A stretch of DNA of 45,000 nucleotides from an uncultured Clostridia bacterium (GTDB lineage Bacteria; Bacillota; Clostridia; Oscillospirales; Acutalibacteraceae): positions 1 through 45,000 of the forward strand of contig CAMCPL010000011.1 of NCBI GenBank assembly GCA_945876745.1. The letters are read 5' to 3'. Every line of letters begins with the position of its first letter. Within the stretch, counting starts at the first letter, position 1. Under the pieces are notes generated by a model that worked only from the letters and a program-made list of their open reading frames with translations, was not told where the DNA came from and ran no database searches. The position numbers were made by a program, and so were the translations under genes. Below are positions 1-8,370 of the stretch, in pieces.

Positions 1-75
1 CTGGTGTAGCTCAGTTGGTAGAGCAGCTGATTTGTAATCAGCAGGTCGGGGGTTCAAGTCCGTCCACCAGCTCCA
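1..75 (+). tRNA. tRNA-Thr (TGT), first base cut off by the window edge
   Basis: The cloverleaf is complete except for the first acceptor base, which lies just outside the window. The anticodon loop TTTGTAA sits on the stem GCTGA/TCAGC and gives anticodon TGT, reading Thr ACA. The T-arm has GGTTCAAGTCC, and CCA is encoded at 73-75. It forms a tandem pair with the tRNA-Tyr that follows. Confidence 0.95.
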
Positions 76-105
76 TTATTTTGTGAAAACAGAATAAATT
101 TATGT

Positions 106-190
106 GGGAGTGTTCCCGAGTGGCCAAAGGGGGCAGACTGTAAATCTGTTGTCGACGACTTCGGTGGTTCGAATCCACCCGCTCCCACCA
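106..190 (+). tRNA. tRNA-Tyr (GTA)
   Basis: This is a class II tRNA with a long variable arm. The acceptor GGGAGTG (106-112) pairs with CGCTCCC (180-186), with one wobble. The anticodon loop CTGTAAA gives GTA (Tyr). CCA is encoded at 188-190. The TTCCCGAGTGGCC D-arm is typical of bacterial tRNA-Tyr. Confidence 0.95.
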
Positions 191-192
191 AG

Positions 193-224
193 AAAAAAGC
201 ACTTGCGATAGCAAGTGCTTTTTT
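193..224 (+). terminator. intrinsic terminator of the tRNA-Thr/Tyr unit
   Basis: A perfect 14-bp stem starts with an A-run, has the 4-base loop GATA, and ends in TTTTTT, two bases after the tRNA-Tyr CCA. The A- and T-runs would let it work in both directions. Confidence 0.9.
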
Positions 225-227
225 CAG

Positions 228-400
228 TTCTATTCGCCTAACGGCGAGTTCTATTGCTACGCAGTGATATACGGCTTTCCGCCGAGTGATATTGCCTTGC
301 GGCAGTTAAAGAGGCGAATAGAATATCACTGCGACGAAGTCGCAATATCACTTTTGCGAAAGCAAAAATATCACGCCGAACAAAGTGAGGTATATCACTA
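228..400. repeat. array of small palindromes punctuated by ATATCAC(T)
   Basis: The stretch holds several mini-hairpins, for example GCGACGAAGTCGC and TTTGCGAAAGCAAA, separated by ATATCAC or GTGATAT words. An outer 12-bp perfect inverted repeat, TTCTATTCGCCT (228-239) and AGGCGAATAGAA (312-323), encloses the first half. It resembles the non-coding palindromic repeats common between genes in gut Clostridia. No coding sequence is visible in it. Confidence 0.7.
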
Positions 401-452
401 AAAAATAATGAAAATGCGGTTGCCTGTGAATGTGAAATTAACATCTAACGGT

Positions 453-567
453 GTAGGGCGGTGGCTTGCTGCCGCCGTTAGATTGTCGCTGATATATGAT
501 AATTTACGGCAGATATGATATAAAAATATACCTACAATCCGTAGGGACAGGGCTTGCCCCTGTCCGT
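453..567. repeat. 115-bp direct repeat, copy 1
   Basis: This 115-base block recurs at 2227-2341 with the same length and no difference I can see. It contains the GC-rich palindrome GGCGGTGGCTTGCTGCCGCC and the palindrome GGGACAGGGCTTGCCCCTGTCC. It is followed by another small palindrome of the GGCTCCCTTG...GGGAGCTG type (570-593). It looks like a non-autonomous, MITE-like or REP-like intergenic repeat. Confidence 0.85.
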
Positions 568-689
568 CAAAGGCTCCCTTGTAAAGGGAGCTGGGCAGGT
601 TATAATCTGAAGTGCAACACTCCAAAAAAAGAGAGACAACACGCCAACCATAGTGTAGAATATAGTTACCACACAAAATCAAACACGAG

Positions 690-968
690 GTGAGCGTATT
701 GTCCTATACACATTTTACACTAGAAGAAAGAAAATATCTACAACAACTTTTGTCGGAAGGATATTCTTTTCGAAAAATTGCCGAAATTCTTGAACGCAGC
801 CCGTCTTCTATCAGCCGTGAGGTAAAGAGAAACAAGGCAGCTTGGAAACCTCGTAATAAGCCTGATAATCCATATTGGTATAATCACTGGCGTGCTCAAA
901 ACCTCTATATCCGCCGTCGTAGAGAGTCTGTACATATGGCAGATAAAAAGAAAAAACGGGTAAAGTAA
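690..968 (+). pseudogene. IS30-family transposase, N-terminal fragment
   Basis: The 92-residue frame opens with the IS30-type helix-turn-helix: FTLEERKYLQQLL, then an SFRKIAEIL helix and SPSSISREVKRN. IS30 transposases usually have about 320-400 residues with a DDE catalytic domain. Here the frame ends at TAA soon after the DNA-binding domain and no DDE domain follows, so this is a truncated remnant. The start is GTG at 690 with a weak upstream GAGGTGAG. It cannot transpose by itself. It lies between the two copies of the 115-bp repeat, which suggests rearrangement around these repeats. Confidence 0.8.
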
Positions 969-998
969 AATAATACCGAAACCTAAATTTCCCCTTAA

Positions 999-1036
999 AA
1001 AACAGGCAGTAACCATATTCGGTTACTGCCTGTTTT
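999..1036 (+). terminator. intrinsic terminator after the IS30 fragment
   Basis: A perfect 16-bp stem (999-1014 with 1021-1036) starts with AAAA and ends with TTTT, with a 6-base loop. It follows the IS30 stub stop by about 30 bases and insulates the patatin gene from upstream transcription. Confidence 0.85.
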
Positions 1037-1081
1037 GCACAATAACGGTGTTAAGCTTCCGATAAACGAATATATTTGATT

Positions 1082-1114
1082 ATCCGCCAAAAATTTGTTG
1101 AATTTTAGGCGGAT
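1082..1114. other. long hairpin upstream of the patatin gene
   Basis: ATCCGCC (1082-1088) pairs with GGCGGAT (1108-1114), and the inner A/T-rich arms extend the stem to about 14 bp with one mismatch. No T-tract follows, so it is not a classical terminator. It lies about 100 bases before the patatin start. Its role is unknown. Confidence 0.4.
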
Positions 1115-1214
1115 TTGCGTTATTATTACATAGGTAACCGCTTGAATATCAAAACGGTAATTTTAACACGGCAAAGCTGTGAAATTGCGGCCGTATGCTT
1201 TAGGAGATTGAAAT

Positions 1215-2060
1215 ATGAAAACAGGCGTTATAGATGTCGGCGGGGGAATGAGAGGAATTTACGGGACAGGCGTTTTTGACTACTGTCTTGACAATGGCAT
1301 AAATTTCGGCTACGGTATCGGAATTTCGGCAGGAAGTGCGAATTTGGCTTCGTATGTCGGCGGACAAAGGGGTCGAAACTATGTGTTCTACCGTGATTAT
1401 TCGTCACGAAAGGAGTATATGGGGCTCGGCGAGTTCTTGCACCACCATTCGTTCTTAAATCTCGACTATATTTATAGTACGCTGAGCAATTCCGACGGCG
1501 AAAATCCGCTGAATTTCGACGGTATTATGAAAAATCCTATGGAGTGGTATGTCGCAGGCACCAACGCAATAACGGGAGAGGCTCGGTATTTCGACCGAAA
1601 CGATATTAAGCGTGACGATTACAGTATATTAAAGGCTTCGAGCGCAATTCCCGTTGTGTGCGAGCCGCAGTATATTGATAATGTTCCGTACTTTGACGGC
1701 GCATTGGGAAATCCCGTTCCCGTCAAAAAGGCGTTTGACGACGGCTGCGATAAGCTCGTGCTTATTTTGACAAAGCCGGAGTCCCTAATTCAGACGCCCG
1801 ACAATGAAAAAATACTTGCAAAAATGTTCCAAAGCAAATACCCGAAAGCAGCACGTCAGCTTGAATTGAGGGCAGAACGCTACAATGAGGGTGTGGCGTT
1901 GGCTCAGGAGTATGCAAAGGACGGCAAGGCGATTATCATTTCGCCCGACGATACCTGCGGAGTTGACACGCTTGTAAAGAACAAATCGTCATTACAAAAG
2001 TTGTATGAAAAAGGGTACGAAGACGCAGAAAAAATATCCTCGTTTTTATCTGAAAACTAA
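1215..2060 (+). CDS. patatin-like phospholipase family protein
   Basis: This 281-residue protein belongs to the bacterial patatin family, cytosolic lipid acyl hydrolases with a Ser-Asp dyad. The glycine-rich oxyanion motif GGGMRG is at residues 9-14, the nucleophile elbow GISAG at 36-40 (Ser38), and the DGA motif places the dyad Asp at residue 161. There is no signal peptide. Length and motif order fit the short bacterial group usually annotated as patatin family/RssA-like, with a DUF6363-type C-terminal tail. The ATG at 1215 follows TAGGAGATTGAAAT, a good ribosome site. It is monocistronic between two terminators, and the lipid substrate cannot be told from sequence. Confidence 0.88.
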   Translation: MKTGVIDVGGGMRGIYGTGVFDYCLDNGINFGYGIGISAGSANLASYVGGQRGRNYVFYRDYSSRKEYMGLGEFLHHHSFLNLDYIYSTLSNSDGENPLNFDGIMKNPMEWYVAGTNAITGEARYFDRNDIKRDDYSILKASSAIPVVCEPQYIDNVPYFDGALGNPVPVKKAFDDGCDKLVLILTKPESLIQTPDNEKILAKMFQSKYPKAARQLELRAERYNEGVALAQEYAKDGKAIIISPDDTCGVDTLVKNKSSLQKLYEKGYEDAEKISSFLSEN

Positions 2061-2104
2061 ATAATTAAACATAAAAGCAACAATAATAAGTAAAGAAAAT
2101 AACC

Positions 2105-2141
2105 AAACCGCAGTTAGGCTGAGCCAAAGCTGCGGTTTTTG
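2105..2141 (+). terminator. intrinsic terminator of the patatin gene
   Basis: AAACCGCAG (2105-2113) pairs with CTGCGGTTT (2130-2138), followed by a T-run. It lies 45 bases after the stop codon. Confidence 0.85.
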
Positions 2142-2226
2142 TTGTATAGGAAATTGAATTATAAATTAAGCCTTCCTTGTGTAAAGGGCGGTTGAAAATG
2201 CGGTTGTCAGAAATCCGCAAAAGTTG

Positions 2227-2341
2227 GTAGGGCGGTGGCTTGCTGCCGCCGTTAGATTGTCGCTGATATATGATAATTTACGGCAGATATGATATAAAAA
2301 TATACCTACAATCCGTAGGGACAGGGCTTGCCCCTGTCCGT
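2227..2341. repeat. 115-bp direct repeat, copy 2
   Basis: This copy matches 453-567 base for base as far as I can compare by eye. The two copies bracket 568-2226, which holds the IS30 fragment and the patatin gene. Confidence 0.85.
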
Positions 2342-2399
2342 AACAAACCAATAAAAACAAAACAATTATCGGCTACTATTAAATTAGAATTTATATTAA

Positions 2400-2600
2400 A
2401 CATTCCGCTCCCTCCTCAGAGGGAGCTGTTGAGCGAAGCGAAACTGAGGGAGTAAAAAAGGTTATTTCAAATTATAAAAACTCCCTCAGTCATTTTTCTG
2501 CGAAAAAATGACAGCCCCCTCAAAGAGGGGGCGGAAACACGAATTGAATTTGATATAGAATTCGGACAGGGGCGAGCCCTGTCCCTACGGTCGCATATAT
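2400..2600. repeat. mosaic of intergenic palindromes
   Basis: The block holds GCTCCCTCCTCAGAGGGAGC (2407-2426), a paired CTGAGGGAGT/ACTCCCTCAG inverted repeat, a hairpin GTCATTTTT...AAAAATGAC, CCCCCTCAAAGAGGGGG, and an inverted relative of the GGGACAGGGC...CCTGTCC palindrome (2563-2586). These are the same sequence families as in 453-597. No gene is visible. They may also serve as bidirectional transcription stops after dinB. Confidence 0.65.
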
Positions 2601-2615
2601 TGCCCGTCAATATAC

Positions 2616-3857
2616 TCATCCCATAACCTTTGACTTCGGTAAAAGGATACAATCGGTTTTACCTTTCGGCATTTTCGTATCGCAAAACAGCGTTGCCTCC
2701 TTGACGGTGTTTTTGCCGTATTTTTCATTTATCGAAAGCATTGCTTTTTCAATTTTCTCACGCTTGATATGCTTTTCAATGTCAAAAAACATATCGAGCT
2801 GGACGGCGCAGTCGCTCTCTAATAGGTCAAACGCCCTTACGCTGATGGCTCTGACGGGTAATTCCCTGTCATATCTCTCATCAAATAGCGAAAAGGCAAG
2901 GTCTGATATCTCTCTTGCGTTTTGCGTGAGAAAATTCGTCTTTTTCTGAAATTGAACGCTTTTCAGCTCATTGCTTTTGACGGAAATCTGCACTCCGCCC
3001 GCCGAAAGCCTGTGCTTGCGAAGCTCACGGGAAACCTCGTGCGACAAGCTCAAAATTACCCTGTAAATCTCGTCATTTTCCGTAATATCGGAGACAAGGG
3101 TTATGCCTCTGCCCACGCTCTTTATTTCGGGGGTGCTTAAAAAGTCGGAAACCTCGGAATTTTCATATCCGTTGGCGCATTTCCACAGCAGCTCGCCGTT
3201 TTTGCCCAAAAGGGAAACAAGCGTATCGACGGGCGTTTTTGCAATATCGCCTATGGTTAAAATCCCGTATCTTTTGAGCGTTTTGTATGTGCTTCTGCCG
3301 ACCCACAGCATATCGCAGGCAGGCAAATTCCAAATTTTCTCCTTAAATTCGCTTCTTCTGATAACGGTTATGGCGTCGGGCTTTTTCATATCGCTTCCGA
3401 GCTTTGCAAAGGTCTTGTTGAACGAAACGCCGACCGACAGCGTGATGCCAAGCTCCTTTTTAACACGTTCTTTTATTTTATATGCAATCTCCCTGTCCGA
3501 GCCGAAAAGCTTTTCGCTCGCCGTAACATCAAGCCAACACTCGTCCATACCGAACGGCTCTATCATATCGGTAAAATCGTAATAAATCCGCCTTGCCGCC
3601 TTGCCATACTTTACATATTCGTCAAAATGAGGCTCTAAAACTATCAAATCACGGCACTTGTTTTTAGCCTGCCAAATGACATCGCCCGTTTTAACGCCGT
3701 ATTTTTTCGCCGCTTCGCTTTTGGCAAGCACAATTCCGTGTCTGTCCTCCGCCTTACCGCAGACCGCAACGGGCTTGCCTTTCAATTCGGGGTTGAGAGC
3801 AGTCTCCACAGAGGCGTAAAAGTTATTCAAATCACAATGTAAAATCGAGCGTTCCGT
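2616..3857 (-). CDS. dinB: DNA polymerase IV (Y-family translesion polymerase), apparent ACG start
   Basis: A 413-residue Y-family polymerase that copies past damaged template bases. The catalytic carboxylates are Asp9 in HCDLNNFYASVE and the Asp-Glu pair at about 105-106 (MDECWLDVT). A little-finger domain and a C-terminal tail follow. The usual length is 350-420. No ATG, GTG or TTG gives a complete protein: the first TTG (3830) is the Leu of DLNN and would remove the catalytic Asp. AAAGGGGGG (3865-3873) lies 7 bases before ACG GAA CGC TCG, where relatives read ATG GAA CGC/AGA. An in-frame TAA lies just upstream of the ribosome site. I therefore place the start at ACG 3857-3855. The function is certain; the start is inferred. 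Confidence 0.85.
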   Translation of the reverse strand, partial: TERSILHCDLNNFYASVETALNPELKGKPVAVCGKAEDRHGIVLAKSEAAKKYGVKTGDVIWQAKNKCRDLIVLEPHFDEYVKYGKAARRIYYDFTDMIEPFGMDECWLDVTASEKLFGSDREIAYKIKERVKKELGITLSVGVSFNKTFAKLGSDMKKPDAITVIRRSEFKEKIWNLPACDMLWVGRSTYKTLKRYGILTIGDIAKTPVDTLVSLLGKNGELLWKCANGYENSEVSDFLSTPEIKSVGRGITLVSDITENDEIYRVILSLSHEVSRELRKHRLSAGGVQISVKSNELKSVQFQKKTNFLTQNAREISDLAFSLFDERYDRELPVRAISVRAFDLLESDCAVQLDMFFDIEKHIKREKIEKAMLSINEKYGKNTVKEATLFCDTKMPKGKTDCILLPKSKVMG

Positions 3858-3873
3858 AAAACTGCCCCCCTTT

Positions 3874-4160
3874 ATTTAATCGGTAAGCATATTTTAACAG
3901 AACATTTGTTCGATGTCAATACATAAAATATGGCAATGCACAAAAAATGTACATTGCCGTTTGTTTTAGGAATTGAAATCCATTTTAACGTCGCTTCTCT
4001 TTTCGTCGTCCGCTTGGAAAAATTCCTCAGCTTTTCAAGTCGGTCAAGGCTTTCCGCAATCCTTTTGGCGTCCAAAAAATCACCCCATCGCAAAAAAACA
4101 GGCAACAAAGCATTGCCCTGTTGCCTTAATTATACTATGAGATTTTTCTTAATACAACAA
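3874..4160. other. intergenic region with a minus-strand terminator
   Basis: There is no convincing gene. A 78-codon minus-strand frame (3872-4108) overlaps the terminator below, has no ribosome site and resembles no family I recognise. The rest is the promoter region of dinB and the 3' untranslated region of the phosphoribosyltransferase gene. Confidence 0.5.
4092..4126 (-). terminator. intrinsic terminator of the liv-phosphoribosyltransferase operon
   Basis: On the minus strand AGGCAACA (4126-4119) pairs with TGTTGCCT (4107-4100), followed by a run of seven T (4098-4092). It lies about 35 bases after the phosphoribosyltransferase stop. Confidence 0.8.
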
Positions 4161-4712
4161 TTATTTCGTTGTACCGTCGGAGTTGAACAAGGGGAGGGGT
4201 TCAAGATAAATAATATCATCTCTGTTTGCAGCGTCGCCCTCTGCCAAAATTGCCATTTTGCCGACTACATTACCGCCTGCCTGCTCAACAAGATTTTCAA
4301 CCGCCGATATTGATCCGCCTGTGGAAATAACGTCGTCAAGAATAAGAATTCTCTTGCCCTTCATCTTAGCTGCGTCTGCTCCGTCCATATAGAGCTTCTG
4401 CTCGCCCTCGGTGGTAATTGACTTGTCAACAGTCTCAAAAACACCGTTCATATAGGCTTTCTTTTTCTTGCGAACAAGGAAATATTCATTCCTGCCCGAT
4501 TGTCTTGCCATTTCGTGAATAAGCGGAATAGCCTTTGCCTCGGGTGCAACCATATAATCAAATTCGGGTGCTTTTTTAAGCAATTCCCTTGCACATGCAC
4601 AGGTAAGCTCAACATCGCCGAAGATTACAAATGCCGCAATCGTGAGGTTGTCGTTGATTTTGCACAGGGGTAAATCTCTTTTTACTCCTGCGACAGTCAT
4701 TGGGTAAACCAT
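4161..4712 (-). CDS. purine phosphoribosyltransferase-like protein (apt/xpt type)
   Basis: A 183-residue type I phosphoribosyltransferase. The 13-residue PRPP-binding loop RILILDDVISTGG lies at about 121-133, with the two acidic residues and TGGS that bind the ribose-5-phosphate and pyrophosphate. The upstream PEAKAIPLIHEMA helix resembles the adenine phosphoribosyltransferase subfamily. Such enzymes transfer phosphoribose from PRPP to a purine base in salvage. I cannot tell the base used; this family is usually labelled adenine phosphoribosyltransferase or simply phosphoribosyltransferase family. It starts 32 bases after livF on the same strand and so probably belongs to the liv operon. A terminator follows it. 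Confidence 0.8.
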   Translation of the reverse strand: MVYPMTVAGVKRDLPLCKINDNLTIAAFVIFGDVELTCACARELLKKAPEFDYMVAPEAKAIPLIHEMARQSGRNEYFLVRKKKKAYMNGVFETVDKSITTEGEQKLYMDGADAAKMKGKRILILDDVISTGGSISAVENLVEQAGGNVVGKMAILAEGDAANRDDIIYLEPLPLFNSDGTTK

Positions 4713-4744
4713 ATTATCACTCTTTCATAAAATAATAAACTGAA

Positions 4745-5455
4745 TTAACCGCCGAGATAAGCCTTTTTGACTTCCTCGCTCTGAAGAAGCTCCTCGCCCG
4801 TACCCGAAAGCACGATTTTACCGTTTTCAAGGACATAGGCTCTGTCTGAAATCGCAAGCGATTTACCTGCGTTCTGCTCAACCAAAAGAACGGTCGTGCC
4901 CTCCTTGTTGAGGTCTTTTATAATTGTGAAAACCTCATCTACAAGCAACGGGGAAAGTCCCATTGACGGCTCATCGAGCATAAGAAGCTTAGGACGGCTC
5001 ATAAGCGCTCTGCCCATAGCAAGCATCTGCTGCTCGCCACCTGAGAGAGTACCTGCAATCTGATTTTTGCGTTCCTCAAGTCTCGGAAAACGTGCATATA
5101 TTTTTTTAATATCCTCTTTAATCGCCTTTTTATCCTTTTGGATATATGCACCCATAAGAAGATTTTGATAAACGGTAAGCTCTTGGAAAATTCGTCTTCC
5201 CTCGGGTACCTGCGACATACCGAGTGAAACTATCTTGTGGCAGTGGAGATGGGTTATATCCTTGCCCTCAAAGCTAACCGTTCCCGCTTTCGGCGGAATA
5301 AGACCGATAACCGATTGCATGGTAGTAGTCTTACCTGCGCCGTTTGCACCGATAAGAGTTACGATTTCGCCCTCGTTTACCTCAAAATCAATACCTTTAA
5401 GAGCTTGAATTACGCCATAATATACTTCAAGACCTTTTACTTCAAGTAATGCCAT
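4745..5455 (-). CDS. livF: branched-chain amino acid ABC transporter ATP-binding protein LivF
   Basis: This 236-residue ABC ATPase is the second nucleotide-binding subunit of the LivJHMGF importer on the inner face of the membrane. Walker A GANGAGKT is at 36-43, the signature LSGGE at 137-141, and Walker B LLMLDEP at 157-163. Length and the EGRRIF motif are typical of LivF. It begins 3 bases after the livG stop, with AGGTT upstream, so the two ATPases are translationally linked. Substrate class (Leu/Ile/Val or related amides) is inferred from family. Confidence 0.93.
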   Translation of the reverse strand: MALLEVKGLEVYYGVIQALKGIDFEVNEGEIVTLIGANGAGKTTTMQSVIGLIPPKAGTVSFEGKDITHLHCHKIVSLGMSQVPEGRRIFQELTVYQNLLMGAYIQKDKKAIKEDIKKIYARFPRLEERKNQIAGTLSGGEQQMLAMGRALMSRPKLLMLDEPSMGLSPLLVDEVFTIIKDLNKEGTTVLLVEQNAGKSLAISDRAYVLENGKIVLSGTGEELLQSEEVKKAYLGG

Positions 5456-5458
5456 AAT

Positions 5459-6229
5459 TTAACCTCCTATATAAGCCTTTATAACCTCGGGGTCGCTCAA
5501 AGCCTTTTTGGTTTCGCCCTGAGCAAGAACTGTTCCGAAGTTAAGAACGGTTATTTCGTCGCAAAGACCGGAAACGAATTTCATATCGTGCTCGATAAGA
5601 AGTATCGTAAGGTCAAATTCATCACGGATATATTTAACAATATCGACAAGCTCTTTTGTTTCATTAGGGTTCATACCCGCAGCCGGCTCGTCAAGAAGCA
5701 AAAGCTTCGGATTTGTAGCCAACGCTCTCGCAATTTCAAGCTTTCTCTGCTTACCGTAGGGGAGATTGCACGAAAGATTGTTTCTCTCCTCATAAAGTCC
5801 GAAAACCTTGAGGATTTCCTTTGCTCTCTCTCTCATTCTGACTTCAGAGTCAAAATGACCGGGCAAGCGAAGCATACTTACAAAGGGATTGCACTTGAAT
5901 TCGGGCTGATTGTGAAGTCCGACCATAACATTACGAACAACGCTCATATTATTGAAAAGCCGAATGTTCTGGAATGTTCTTGCGATACCTTTATGGTTAA
6001 TCTGCTCTTGCGTTTTGCCCTTTAATTCCTCGCCGTCGAGGTAAAAGGTGCCTGTTGTCGGCTGATAAACGCCTGTGAGCATATTGAACACGGTTGTTTT
6101 ACCTGCACCGTTAGGGCCTACAAGGCCGTAAAGCTGTTGCTTTTTAATTTCAATATCGAGACCTTGAACTGCTTTAAGTCCTCCGAAAGAAATACCGAGA
6201 TTTTCGGTTTTAAGCATAATATCTGCCAT
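5459..6229 (-). CDS. livG: branched-chain amino acid ABC transporter ATP-binding protein LivG
   Basis: A 256-residue ABC ATPase. Walker A GPNGAGKT is at 38-45, a LivG-type degenerate signature NLPYGKQRKLE comes later, and Walker B is LLLLDEPAAGMN. LivG proteins usually have about 255 residues. I chose ATG 6229, the methionine of MADIMLKTENLG, because the frame upstream of it lies inside livM. Only one base separates it from the livM stop, which suggests coupling. It pairs with LivF to power the LivHM permease. Confidence 0.93.
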   Translation of the reverse strand: MADIMLKTENLGISFGGLKAVQGLDIEIKKQQLYGLVGPNGAGKTTVFNMLTGVYQPTTGTFYLDGEELKGKTQEQINHKGIARTFQNIRLFNNMSVVRNVMVGLHNQPEFKCNPFVSMLRLPGHFDSEVRMRERAKEILKVFGLYEERNNLSCNLPYGKQRKLEIARALATNPKLLLLDEPAAGMNPNETKELVDIVKYIRDEFDLTILLIEHDMKFVSGLCDEITVLNFGTVLAQGETKKALSDPEVIKAYIGG

Positions 6230-6230
6230 A

Positions 6231-7385
6231 TTATTTGCCCTCCTTCGTAGGTTTGTCGGGGTCGCTGAACTCTCCGTCCTGCTTTTTAACGTCAATGGAG
6301 AGAAGCTCATCCATTCTTATCTTCGACTCGATTCTGTTCCAAGCAACATCGTCGTCAACAATGGTTGACTCCTTTTTCTTGAAGAGCTTAGCCGAAAGAT
6401 TTTTGAAGTTAAGCTTATCCTTAATGGGCTTGAGTGCCGGTGCATTGTTGAAAATAACGATTGCAATAAGGATAATTGCATATACAAGAAGCCTTACCGC
6501 CGCAAGATCGCCCGAAAGGTTGTTCTGAAGCATGAAGTTGATGTATGTGATAACCGTCGCAGCGATAATCGAGCCGCTTATCGAGCCGATACCGCCGATA
6601 ACAACCATAACAAGAATTTCAATCGAATAGTTATAGTCGAATGCGGAATAGAGGATAGGTGTGTAGTAATGTCCGTAAATAACGCCTGCAACACCTGCAA
6701 AAAATGCTGAAATCACGAACACGAAGAGCTTGTAATATGTAACGTTGATGCCCATAGCCTTTGCCGCAATTTCATTATCTCTGATAGCGGTTATCGCTCT
6801 GCCGTGCTTTGAACGGATAAGGTTCTGAATAAGGAAAAGCACAACGAGCACGAGTATAAATGCAACGATATAAAGCGTTGAGGACTGAAGCTTGATTTTA
6901 TCGGTTTTAAGTCCCATTGCACCGCCGAAGAAGCTCAGGTTTTTGAAAACGTTTCTGACAATTTCTCCGAAAGCAAGCGTAACTATTGCAAGATAGTCGC
7001 CTTTAAGTCTCAATGCCGGAAGTCCGATTATAAAGCCGAAAACAGCCGCCAAAAGTCCGCCTACAACAAGCGAAATAAGGAAGCAGACAAGCGAATTGTC
7101 AATGTAATTGTGCAGGAAAATCGAAAAATACGAGCCGAGATATGCGCCTACGCACATAAAGCCTGCGTGACCGAGCGAAAGCTCGCCGAGGAAGCCGACT
7201 ACAAGGTTAAGCGAAACCGCAAGGATAATGCTGTATGCGATTTTCGGAAGAAGATTTACTGCCGAACGGCTGAGAACTCCCGTTGAGCTTAAAATAATCA
7301 TAAGCACAAGAAAAGCCGCAACGCCGATATAGTTAAAGCAGTATTTGAGCTTGAAGGTCTTTTTTACATTTGAAACGTATCCCAT
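6231..7385 (-). CDS. livM: branched-chain amino acid ABC transporter permease LivM
   Basis: This 384-residue integral membrane permease has about nine hydrophobic segments and the LivM-type EAA loop (RDNEIAAKAMGINVTYYKL). It is longer than many LivM proteins because of a charged, cytosolic C-terminal tail of about 50 residues (from KKKESTIVDDD to the end). The start codon overlaps the livH stop by one base (TAATG). It forms the transmembrane pore with LivH. Confidence 0.93.
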   Translation of the reverse strand: MGYVSNVKKTFKLKYCFNYIGVAAFLVLMIILSSTGVLSRSAVNLLPKIAYSIILAVSLNLVVGFLGELSLGHAGFMCVGAYLGSYFSIFLHNYIDNSLVCFLISLVVGGLLAAVFGFIIGLPALRLKGDYLAIVTLAFGEIVRNVFKNLSFFGGAMGLKTDKIKLQSSTLYIVAFILVLVVLFLIQNLIRSKHGRAITAIRDNEIAAKAMGINVTYYKLFVFVISAFFAGVAGVIYGHYYTPILYSAFDYNYSIEILVMVVIGGIGSISGSIIAATVITYINFMLQNNLSGDLAAVRLLVYAIILIAIVIFNNAPALKPIKDKLNFKNLSAKLFKKKESTIVDDDVAWNRIESKIRMDELLSIDVKKQDGEFSDPDKPTKEGK

Positions 7386-8257
7386 TATACCTTCTCCCTT
7401 CTGCGTTTACCGAGCAAGCCGACAGGCTTAACAAGTAAAATCACGATAAGTAAGCAAAATTCAATCGCCGTTGTGTAAGCCTCAATCGTCGGATTGTGCT
7501 TGCATATCTGCTCAATCATTCCGAGCAAAATTCCGCCGAGCATAGCACCGGGGATAGAGCCGATACCGCCGATGACTGCGGCAGTAAAAGCCTTGATACC
7601 GGGCATTGCACCCAAGGTCGGAGTAACCGACGGAATACGGATAATATAGAAAAGGCTTGCGAAAGCAGCCAAAGCCGAGCCTATTGCAAAGGTCAGCATA
7701 ATTATCTTGTCAACATTAACGCCCATAAGACGAGCCGCACCGCTGTCCTCGGAAACCGCAAGCATAGCTCTGCCTGTTCTTGTTTTCTTAACAAACAATG
7801 TAAGGCCAATCATAATTATCGCACCGACAACAAGCGTAAGAATTGTGCCGACGCTGATTTCAGAGCCTAAAATATGAACGGTTTTGAAGTTTGCAACAGT
7901 GAATGCTATTGAAGTAGAGCCGTAAATCAGCTGCGCAATGCCTTGAAGAAGATTGCTCACGCCGATAGCGGTAATCAAGACCGCAAGGGGAGAAGCGCCT
8001 CTCAGGGGCTTATAAGCGAATTTTTCAATAACAATTCCCATTACCGTACAAACAACAATCGCAACCGCCATTGCTATAAACGGATTTGTATTGAGCGCCA
8101 TTGTTGAATAGATAGCATACGCACCGACCATTATAATATCTCCGTGCGCAAAGTTCAACATCTTGGCAATACCGTAAACCATAGTATATCCGAGCGCAAT
8201 AAGTGCATAAACAGCACCTAAGCTGAGCCCGTCCAATAATATACTCATATAATTCAC
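7385..8257 (-). CDS. livH: branched-chain amino acid ABC transporter permease LivH
   Basis: A 290-residue permease with about eight transmembrane segments. The N-terminal LSLGAVYALIALGYTMVYG and the motif MLNFAHGD are hallmarks of LivH. An EAA-like loop, EDSGAARLMGVNVD, lies in the second half. It is the first gene of the HMGF block and lies 182 bases after livJ, from which it is separated by a hairpin. Confidence 0.93.
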   Translation of the reverse strand: MNYMSILLDGLSLGAVYALIALGYTMVYGIAKMLNFAHGDIIMVGAYAIYSTMALNTNPFIAMAVAIVVCTVMGIVIEKFAYKPLRGASPLAVLITAIGVSNLLQGIAQLIYGSTSIAFTVANFKTVHILGSEISVGTILTLVVGAIIMIGLTLFVKKTRTGRAMLAVSEDSGAARLMGVNVDKIIMLTFAIGSALAAFASLFYIIRIPSVTPTLGAMPGIKAFTAAVIGGIGSIPGAMLGGILLGMIEQICKHNPTIEAYTTAIEFCLLIVILLVKPVGLLGKRRREKV

Positions 8258-8370
8258 ATAGCCTTTCTGCTACAAGGTATATCACTTGCCCGAGTGTAGC
8301 CGTCAAGGGCGTGATTTTAGCCGATTTTCGCAGAAAAGCCGTATTTTACAGCTCTCCTAAAAATCGCTGA

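Noticed and set aside
228-400. CRISPR array
   Set aside because: There are no constant direct repeats of 23-45 bases with unique spacers and no cas genes nearby. I see no CRISPR array anywhere in the window.
3872-4108. Minus-strand 78-codon gene after the phosphoribosyltransferase
   Set aside because: It runs through the operon terminator, lacks a ribosome site and has no family resemblance.
8025-8306. Cysteine- and tyrosine-rich frame overlapping livH
   Set aside because: It is a frame shadow of the hydrophobic livH coding sequence without its own ribosome site.
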